Part shown: positions 56,384 to 64,000 of the stretch, piece by piece
Layout of the letters: every line of letters starts with the position of its first letter
Position numbering within the stretch: the stretch's first letter is position 1
Assembly (NCBI GenBank): GCA_007026445.1
Contig: VDMD01000024.1
Span: 186,001-250,000 of the forward strand
Direction: 5' to 3'
Origin: Schizophyllum amplum
Taxonomy: Eukaryota; Basidiomycota; Agaricomycetes; Agaricales; Schizophyllaceae
DNA: 64,000 bases
Made by a program: the position numbers and the translations under genes
The notes under the pieces: generated by a model
The model's database searches: none
Seen by the model: only the letters and a program-made list of their open reading frames with translations
Told to the model about the DNA's origin: nothing

Positions 56384-58153
56384 TCAGGTCTTCTGGAAGA
56401 ACGCCGTGATCTTCTCCTTCTCCTTAGCCGGCTTATCCTTCGATTTCTGCACGATGTTGAGTCAAGCAAGGCGTCTCGTGAGATAACCAATTGGTCTTAC
56501 CTTGGGTGATGCCTTCGCCGGGGACGATGGCAGGGCCTTAGATGAGGATTTTGTCGTCTTCGCTGGGGACGCCGACGCCTTCGCAGTCGAGGTCTTCTCC
56601 GTGGCCGACGCCGCAGCAAGGTGTGTCGAGGACAATTTGGGTTTCTTCGATGGAGTCTTGGACGCCGTCTCCTGCGAAGACGAGGCCGGAGACCCAGCTA
56701 GCGGGCTCGTACTGCGCTTCCTCTTTTGTGGCGATGGCTTCTTTGCTATCGGAGTCTTCGTATCCGCAAGCGTCGAGGCCTTCGCGTCTTCCTGTCTCGA
56801 GCCTTCCGTATCTTCCTGCATCGACTCCTTTGTATCTTCTTGCGTCGAAGTCTTCGTATCCTCCCGCGTGGCTGTATTCTCCGCATGCAGCGAGCCCTTT
56901 TCCTTGCGCTTCGCCTGACGCGCGAACATCGCCTCAATGCCGTCCTTCCTGTCCTTGATAGGTTCCACAAAAGTCGGCGACTCCGTGCCGACCTTGCCCA
57001 CCTCCTGCGGCACCTGGTAACTATATGGAATCAGCCTCACGTTACGCGATAGAGCGAAAATTTCGAGCGCAGCGATGAAAACTCTGCGAGTGCAGCAATG
57101 CAAATATCCCGTACCACAATGCCAACAAGTCCACTCACCAATCCAGCTCTGGGCCCCCGTACGGCTTTAGCAAGCGCACTAATTCCTTATTCCAGCCCTG
57201 AGACGTGTCCAGCCATGTCGCGATGTCCGCCTTCGAGGTTAAGATGACGGGCTGCCGATCGTGCAGCCACGAATACGCGGGCGGCGCGTCCGTGGTGACA
57301 ATACTGTATGTATACAGTAGGCGGTCGGTGCCTGCAGAGGGGGAGGTCAGTCTGCAATCAGTTCGACTTGTCGTTCTGGTCAAAGACCGTCTGCCTTGTG
57401 AACATCGCTACCAGGTGAACACGGCCTCTAACGAATCCCGAAGCTTTACTCAATCCATCGTGGATGGATGCTACGTACCAGGTAAGTGCACACAGTCCCA
57501 CAGACCCGCGAAGAACATGAGATGCCTGTCACGATGCCGGAGGAAGTGCGGTAACTTCGTCTTGAGGGACTTGGTGAGCCACTCGTAGTACCTAGAACGA
57601 GCGAGACTGTCAATAACGTCTTGACTTGCGCTGCCAGTATGCATGCCCCATATACAACGAAAGAGAGCAGCAATGGTACTCACCCATCACATGGAACAAT
57701 ACACCGCTTGCTCCCCTTCAGACTCGCCCACATCCCGCCGCCCTCCAGGATGTTCCCCGAGCGCGCATTGATCGTGTTCAGCGTATTGTCCTCGACCTTG
57801 CTCCAATGCGGGACAACGCCCCACTTCATTGACTGGAGGACAAGGTGGGTGGCGCGGGCGTGCTGTACTTCGGGACTAGTGCCCTCGGTGCCGGATTCAC
57901 CGCTCTCAAGATGCGAGTCGTCTTTGTTGGCGCGCGAGTGACCAGTCTCCGAAGGCGAGCCACCGCCACTGCTAGACCCAGACGACGACTCATCCCGTGC
58001 GCGCACGACGGGGTTGTACGTCCGCGGAGCAACATTATATCGCGGGTAGAATGCTTCTTCGTCTACCCAGTCATCAACGTCGTGGCCTAGGTCCTCGGCA
58101 ATGCTTTGGCGAATCTCGCCATGTTGCCTGTGTAGCGCAAAGCGTCCGCACAT
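56384..58153 (-). CDS. SRAP-domain protein (HMCES/YedK family)
   Basis: Shields abasic sites in single-stranded DNA by forming a covalent link through Cys2. Start set at 58153 so that the protein begins MCGRFALHRQ, since Cys2 must follow the initiator Met. Other family blocks: YNVAPRTYNPVV, MKWGVVPHWSKVEDNT, NARSGNI, RCIVPCDG joined by an intron to YYEWLTKS (catalytic Glu), and WLHDRQPVILTSKADIATWL (the His of H-D-R-x-P). A fungal insertion rich in Ser/Gly lies between the N-terminal blocks. The C-terminal extension is Lys/Ser/Thr-rich with tandem QEDTK-type repeats (about 56800-56890). After a last intron it ends EKEKITAFFQKT, close to a PCNA-binding PIP box (x-x-x-I-x-x-F-F). No frame break noticed. 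Confidence 0.92.
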
Positions 58154-58397
58154 GAGTAACGAGATAGCTGGGTGCTCAGTTTTCGACAAAAGTATCAGTC
58201 AGTCAGAGAAGAGCCGGTCAGCCGCAGGAGGGAATTGGTAAGCCGCGAGAAGGTTTCGAGCCGAGATTCGAGGTCGAGGTCCAGGTCAAGTTCAACTTGA
58301 CTTTCCAGACGCGCAACGACGTCACGCATCGCCAGCCATGTGGCGTCGTCCCGAAAAGGAAGTCATTCTCTTGTGCTCTCCCCTCATCCAGCACACA
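58154..58397. promoter_or_regulatory. Shared divergent promoter of the SRAP and LSm7 genes
   Basis: Only 244 bp separate the two ATGs, which point away from each other. Both promoters must lie here or overlap the first exons. No specific element was identified. Confidence 0.6.
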
Positions 58398-59239
58398 ATG
58401 GCAGATCGTGTACGCATTCCTCTACTTCGTCTTGCCCTCGCGCACCACAAGACATACCCCCTGCCATCTTTCTTGCATACCATCCTAATTGTATCTGACC
58501 AATGCTCCTGCACACGCGCGACGAGATCGAGCATCCGCGTCAACCTTCCCATTCGCCTCATACCCATACTCCTGCGTGAGATCACCGCCTAATACAACTT
58601 TTAGGGTAGAGGAGGAGGTGCACCCCGCGGCAGAGGTGGTGGGCGCGGCGGTGGCCCACCCCCGCCAGGCGGGGACAAGCCTCGGCGCGAAGCGATCCTC
58701 GATCTCTCAAAGTATGTGAACGAACGGATACGAGTGAAGTTTACTGGCGGGAGGGAAGGTATGTCTTTGTGTACCATCATGAGCTTCTCCCGCGCGTCTA
58801 TTTGTCTGCGGCGTTTCTGATTAGCAGGCGCGCGCTTGCTCGTGGAATTCGCGTCTTTCTTGGTTTAGCGCTCCAATCCATCTCATTTTACCGCTTCTCC
58901 TTCATGTTGATCTGACCAATTTTCCAGTCACCGGCTTGCTTAAGGGCTATGACCAACTGCTGAACCTCGTACTGGACGAGGTTACGGAGGAGGTCGTGCG
59001 TACGTGAAGCTCTTCCTGTGTTCCTTTTTCCAAAGCTGACGATCTGCCTATCTGCTCCATCCTTCGGCCTTCCGTGATCGTCAATCCTACTCTGCCTCAT
59101 GGGCCTCGATTCACATGCAGTCCCCGAAGGTCCCCTTACGCGCACTCTTGGCCTCGCCGTTCTACGTGGACCCACAATCACGCTCGTAAGCCCTGTGGAC
59201 GGTTCGGAGGAGATTGCGAACCCGTTCACGGCAGCCTAG
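58398..59239 (+). CDS. LSM7: LSm7, U6 snRNA-associated Sm-like protein
   Basis: Subunit of the LSm1-7 and LSm2-8 rings (mRNA decay; U6 snRNA). Exon 1 (58398-58409) is just MADR. After a 195-bp intron, exon 2 (58605-58758) encodes an RGG-like stretch (GRGGGAPRGRGGGRGGG) and the Sm1 start ILDLSKYVNERIRVKFTGGR. Exon 3 from 58928 continues VTGLLKGYDQLLNLVLDEVT. The last exon (from about 59102) gives RTLGLAVLRGPTITLVSP then VDGSEEIANPFTAA. The join around 58990-59102 is uncertain: a direct phase-1 splice works, but a tiny exon could lie between. The unusually small first exon is easy for gene callers to miss. Confidence 0.88.
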
Positions 59240-59926
59240 GTATTCGACTTGCATGCACAACCGTAGAGGGGCCGCATGTGTGGGAAGGCGAATTGGTCGA
59301 CACAGATGCGGACCATGGCCGATGAGGACGAGATGCCAAAAGGAGGTGCTATCCCTTCCTTGCGAGATGTGGCTCGTTATTGACGGATACGTCTGGTGTC
59401 AGGTAGATACCAGGAAAATGTATGATAGCAACGCGCCAGTATACAATCGCCATGGCTTGCGCTCAGTAGCTTCTGTCGCGTCTGAAGTGTTGCGAGCTTT
59501 TACATAGGCAACATCTCTGGCGGGACCCTGCGCCACCGAGGCGCCTCGCTCAGTCTGCTCCTCCCTAGCTGACAGTGCCAAGGCAGACTGTTCGCAATGT
59601 AGAACCCTGAACTTTGGGATCCGGAGTCAGCTGCAAGTCACCTGCGCGTTTGTTGAATGACGACCTGGAGCGCCCTAGCCGACGCGCGTGCGAGCGGTGA
59701 CCAGGCGGTGACCGGCCGCGACCGCGCCCGCCCGCCCATCACCCTTTCGTCGCAACCGACCAGGACTTGGGCCCCCGCAGGACCCCTGCCAAGAACATGT
59801 GGGGCAAGCCGCGGCAGCGACCGGCAACCCCGCCAAGCATGGGGGCGGCGCAATTCAGTCAATTGAAGCCGTGAACGCGCAGCGCACGCTCTTCCCCGCC
59901 CCTCCTCTCTCTCACCAACGACCACC
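59240..59926. other. Intergenic region
   Basis: About 690 bp downstream of LSM7. No convincing gene, RNA or repeat. Confidence 0.5.
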
Positions 59927-60780
59927 ATGCACACCGGGAGGGCCTCTTTGCTAGCTGACTGCGCCGCCCGTCGGGGTGACACGACCGCCCGCCAGGATGA
60001 GGTGGTCGCGCGGACGGGCTCGGTCCGCTCCGTGGCGAGCGCCCCGCTGCCCCGCGGCGCGCTGCTGGCTTTCTCCGTCCTCGCGTGCCCCCAGGCGGCA
60101 CGCGCAGATATCTTTGAAGATGAGGATGGGGAGTGGCACATTTCTTCGGGCGCCGTTGCGGGCATCATCGTTGGTGAGTGGCTCCGCTGGCGATCAGCGC
60201 GCGTTCGCTGACGGGGCTGCTACTTTTGCGTGTCCTCTCTTGTCATGCTGCACATTCTTCCACTCCCTGCTTCGCAACATTCAACTTTGATTCTTTTGCT
60301 GGCCTGACTCTATCTTGCCTTTAATGCGCGCGTCCTACCCCTTCACAACTATCCGGCGTACTCTCCCACTCCAGCCGCCGTCCTATTCGTGATTATCTTC
60401 GTCGGCGGCATGATCTATCGGCAGCGCCGCATGCGCCGCGCGGCCGGCGGGTTGCCATTCACTGGCCAGCCCCCGCTCGCGTCGCAGGTCCCCGCGCCCT
60501 CGCCTCTCTACACCCCCCGCGCGGACGGGGGCTTCGGGGGATACCCATCACAGGCGACCCCGTACACCGCACAGCCTTTCGGTGCACCGCCAACGTACGA
60601 CACCGACGTTGCATACGGCTACGGAGGCGACAAGTCGGGCGCGTATGTATCGGACGCGACGGTCTTGGGATCGGGCTACCCTCCACCTGGGGCGCCGCCC
60701 GCTGCGCACTTGTCTGTGAGTGGTGATTCGGGCTAGCGATGAGGAATCGGACGGACTGACAATGCCTGCAGGACAAGTGA
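59927..60780 (+). CDS. Small single-TM proline-rich protein, family member 1
   Basis: The N-terminal region contains a hydrophobic secretion-type segment (ALLAFSVLACPQAARAD). A short lumenal part (IFEDEDGEWHISS) leads to a TM helix split by an intron: GAVAGIIVG / AVLFVIIFVGGMIY. Then comes a basic stop-transfer RQRRMRRA and a Pro/Gly/Tyr-rich tail with APPTYD (a PPxY motif). Exons 59927-60173, 60375-60715 and 60772-60780 (ending AHLSDK... read as S-D-K-stop). The first 40 residues before the hydrophobic segment look unlike a signal peptide, so the true start may be a different exon. Related to 62261-63001 and 63274-63966. No known family. Confidence 0.6.
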
Positions 60781-62260
60781 TGAGGTGCAGCTCGGGAGTA
60801 GCGTGCTCGTCAGGCCGGGCGCCTGACGTTCGACCCATGCATCTTAACCTTCTCGCTACTCCTGCGTCCCCACTTGACATTCGTCTCCGTCCCAATGGAC
60901 ATTCGTTTCCTCCGAACCCCCTACCTTACATCTATCCCGCACCCTACGCCCCATCCGCACCCTACTGTCGAACTCTGAATCAAAGCGCTCTCTGACCGCA
61001 CGGTGCATAACTAGCATGTACATGTGAGTGCGCGTGGCCTACTTCTGTCGAATCCACTTCTATAAACTCTAAGTACTTCCCCATACTTGCCCCTACTCAA
61101 CGACCCTGACTTGCGCTGCCCTGCTGCGCTACCGTCGCTGATGTCTTCGCAGGTACTTACGCGCGGTCGCCACTCCTTACCAACAACTCTGTACTCATAG
61201 CCGCCGGTCTGAATGTGCATACGTGACCTGGCCCCGCTCCCTACGCACATCGACCCGTCGCCCTACTTATTCACCCGCCATAACTTAACGTCGTACGTGT
61301 CCGCTTGTGTCCCCTTGCTTTCTGTCGACATTCCTCCGCCGGTGCGATGTACGTGCTGTTCCGTGGTCGCACTGTAACGGGCGGCCGTGTACGATACTAC
61401 CAATCGACGTTGCGTTGCTGTGATATGTGGCACAGACGGAATTTGCGCTGCTCCCTTGAGCAAGTTTTAGGTGCGCAATGGTGTTCTTTCTGGGTCGCTT
61501 ACCGTCGAAGGGGCGAGCGTGGACCGACATAGTGATGTTAGCTCAAGACGAGCTTGGCCACAAATGCAGGTCAACGACCCTCGCACCCACTTTCGCGCGG
61601 TTATTCGCACGGGCGCCAAGACTTGGGCTTGTATCGATATCTCTTGGCTGTCTCCGCATCTTGGCTGTTTCTATGTAGATGATTTCCCGGAGGTCATCGA
61701 TTCATCGGCCAGTCCAGTAGCGATCTCCTGGTCCAGCCATCACATACGCGATAGCCATTCAATGAACCATGATCATCTGCTCGACGGACAAGACGACCTG
61801 GACAATAGTAAAGCCCGTCGGCTACGTCGACCAAGAGTATCGGCAAGATCGACCAAGAGCATCGGCTCCGCCGACGAAGAGCCACCCGTCGAGTTTGCGC
61901 TACACCGGCTGAGAAGCTTGGCTACCTCGTCCAAGAGCATCGTCTCCCTTACCCAAGACGACCTCCAATTGACCTCCAAATCCAAACCGCTATGTCTCTC
62001 GAAAGCGCCCAGCGCGCACGTGAATATAACATGGTCTATAGCTAGTAGGACCGTTGGCCATTACGTCGACGAATACGGAACCTTCCGCGACGAGCCTGTC
62101 TTAGGTCTGCCGCCGAGCTCGACGAGCGCCTTTTAGACGCAATGGCTGCACATATCTGCCCAGAACTACCAGTCTGTCCAGATCCACCACTCTGTCCAGA
62201 ACCACCATGACCTACTTCACATCGTCGACGCTGCCTCTCCGAACACCACCCCGTACACCC
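60781..62260. other. 1.5-kb region without a confident gene
   Basis: Pyrimidine-rich DNA after member 1. A plus frame at about 61471-62136 is open for 221 codons (HRLRSLATSSKSIVSL, SVSARSTKSIGSADEE) with a more balanced composition than the shadows, but has no recognised domain and no clear start. It could be an exon of a lineage-specific gene. Confidence 0.35.
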
Positions 62261-63001
62261 ATGCTCGTCCCACACCCCCACCTCGCCCACCTCGCCTTCT
62301 TCCTCGCTTTTCCCTATCCCACCCAAGCACAATACTTCTACACAAACACCCGACATAGCCTATCGCCGGGGCAGATTGCTGGGATCGTGGTCGGTGAGTG
62401 GATGCGATCCTTCGCTACCCATCTTCCAATTCCCCCCACTGCACTCCTTCAATCTCCCACCCTCTCTCCCCTCCCTTCTATCCCTCCCCTTCCCGATCCC
62501 TTACTAACTCCCGCCCGCCTCGCCAGCCGCCGCCGCCGCCATCTTCGGCGGCCTCGGGATCGCCTTTTGGACGCGCCGGCGCAAGCAGCGGACGCTGGCG
62601 CTTCAGAAGGTGCACAGCGAGCCGCAGAGCGCGGGATATCAGCCCGACCCCCAAATGGCAGAGCATCAGAACACGCTTAAAATGCGGGGAGAGTCTGTCG
62701 GGCAAGAGCACCAACCTGCCCAACAACATCAACCTGCCCAACAACACCAACCTACTCAACAACACCAACTTACCCAACATCCGCCTGCGAGGCAAGCCGG
62801 TTTGCACGAAGTCCCTCATCACTTCCACCTCAAAGCGCCTGCGCCCGCCGTGACGCACACAGTGGTGAGTAGCCGAACCTTTTGCCAGTTTTGAGAGCTT
62901 TACTGAGGGTTGTGCAGGAATCGCACGATGCATCTTTTGGGGGATCCCTACCGCAAGGGGAGGAGCCGCACGCTGGCCGCACGTCAAGGGGGAAGTTGTG
63001 A
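62261..63001 (+). CDS. Small single-TM protein, family member 2
   Basis: Start at 62261 gives a signal peptide (MLVPHPHLAHLAFFLAFPYP, cleaved near TQA-Q). Exon 1 ends at 62393 in GQIAGIVVG; exon 2 starts at 62527 and completes the TM (AAAAIFGGLGIAFW), followed by TRRRKQR. The tail has a QHQPAQ-type tandem (about 62706-62780, four imperfect units). A last intron (about 62866-62917) joins ESHDASFGGSLPQGEE and a stop at 62999. An in-frame upstream ATG exists at 62207. Same architecture and same intron position as members 1 and 3, but no PPxY motif. Confidence 0.65.
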
Positions 63002-63273
63002 ACAGCTGCCAGCTTGTATGCACCATCGGCTTCTCAATCAATATACTGTTCAAATCGTCCATTGTCATTGACCAAATATTCGTGATTGTCATATGTACTA
63101 CAGCAGACACATAATATACAAAAAGATCAGAAAGTTCGAATGGGATACAGTGGTCTTCGGTAGTCGTTCGAATCGTGATTACAACGGGGTCTAAGGTATC
63201 CTTTCAGTCGTTAGGAAACGGACGTCTGGGCGCTGCGTGTTCTCAAGTCCATGGAAGCAGCGTGCGTATATGC

Positions 63274-63966
63274 TCAGGCCTGCGGCCTGAAGCCACCGAT
63301 GAAGCCATTGTCCTTGTCGTTTGTATGCGCCTGAGGAGGTGCACCAGGGGGCTGAAAATACATTAGCCATCTCCGCCATCGTGTCCCCGAGAGAAGCATA
63401 CCGGTGCATATGTTGACTGAGTGCCCTGGCTTTGCACGGGCGGTGAACCGGGCGGCTAGCAAGGAGTCAGATTTCAACCCTGTCTCAAAGATTTATCTCC
63501 ACATACCGGTGCATACGTCTGCTCCTTCGCTCCGCCGTCATAGGCTGGAGGGGGCGGGGGCGGGGACGCTCGGCCAGGCGCGGGACCGGGGGGAGGTTGA
63601 TACGCCCCCTGGTAGCTGGGCTGGCTCGGCGGTGGGCCCTGGAAATGCGAAGGGGGCGCCTGGTACTGCTGCACCGGTCTTGCCTCAATGTGGCCCATAC
63701 GGCCGAGGACCGCCCTTTGGCGTCGGCGGCGCATGCAGAAGGCGAGGAGGAAGCAAAACAGTGCCGCGCATGCGCAAGCTAGGCGTCGTCGTGAGAAAAG
63801 CAGCAGCAACAGTGAAAACGGAGAACATACCAACCGCTATCCCAGCAATAGCCCCACTCGCGAGTCTGCTCCGCCGGCGTCCATAGGGATATTGGGCCTC
63901 AACCGCGCGGGGGAGGGCGACAATAGCGACGAGCGCCACGCTTTGAAGGCGTGTGGTGGATATCAT
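63274..63966 (-). CDS. Small single-TM proline-rich protein, family member 3
   Basis: Signal peptide MISTTRLQSVALVAIVALPR (cleavage near VEA-Q), then lumenal YPYGRRRSRLAS and the TM split by a 52-bp intron (63830-63779): GAIAGIAVG / ACACAALFCFLLAFC, stop-transfer MRRRRQR. The proline-rich tail contains PPPPPPAYDG (PPxY). A second intron (about 63503-63352) joins PPGAPPQAHTNDKDNGFIGG, ending FRPQA. Divergent in orientation from member 2. Confidence 0.7.
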
Positions 63967-64000
63967 GATGGTGGGGAAAGGGAAAGATGAGTTTGCAGTG

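Overview
The window is nuclear DNA of a filamentous basidiomycete, most likely an Agaricomycete. Genes are interrupted by introns of about 50-60 bp with GT..AG borders. F-box genes recur, the housekeeping proteins are fungal (PAN3, importin beta-1, an ER Hsp70 ending in HDEL, LSm7), and the transposons are the Tnp2/CACTA type common in this group. No prokaryotic, organellar, CRISPR or rRNA signal was seen.

Left part (1-30093), repeat-rich. An 8.1-kb segment occurs twice in direct orientation, at 1-8103 and 21987-30093. Each copy holds a 720-bp fold-back element and a complete 6.3-kb CACTA transposon. The transposon has CACTG-type terminal inverted repeats, a plus-strand Tnp2 transposase in five exons, and a divergent minus-strand coiled-coil gene. 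The two copies differ almost only by single-base indels. The shared block ends exactly at the right terminus of the transposon. Copy 2 has a perfect 3-bp target duplication (TAC) and copy 1 does not. The simplest model is a tandem duplication of 8104-30093 whose junction is the transposon end. Between the copies lie a full-length but frame-disrupted Ste6-type ABC exporter, a PC-esterase/acyltransferase-like type II membrane protein, a large fold-back repeat, an unrecognised ORF, and two decayed copies of one unknown gene.

Middle (30235-43527). From left to right: a large F-box protein (-), an F-box/LRR-like gene (-) with its inverted decayed paralogue at 41825-43527 (+), PAN3 (-), a mucin-like single-pass membrane protein (-), and several small palindromic or MITE-like elements. 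One of these is a 244-bp CACTA-type MITE with an ATT target duplication. Both F-box/LRR paralogues have a palindromic element just upstream of their start.

Right part (43813-64000), conserved gene-dense. On the minus strand are an LHS1/HYOU1-type ER chaperone, importin beta-1, a Cid1-family non-canonical poly(A)/(U) polymerase with a long Ser/Pro tail, and an SRAP (HMCES) protein. LSm7 lies on the plus strand and shares a 244-bp divergent promoter with the SRAP gene. The right edge holds three small genes (two +, one -) for signal-peptide / single-TM / proline-rich proteins. All three have a phase-1 intron at the same place in the TM, and two of the tails carry PPxY motifs.

Caveat: many accessory genes and the duplicated transposons carry single-base frameshifts, often in G/C runs, while the housekeeping genes read through cleanly. 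Consensus error, real decay, or both could explain this. Exon coordinates are my own reading of splice sites and are approximate where stated.
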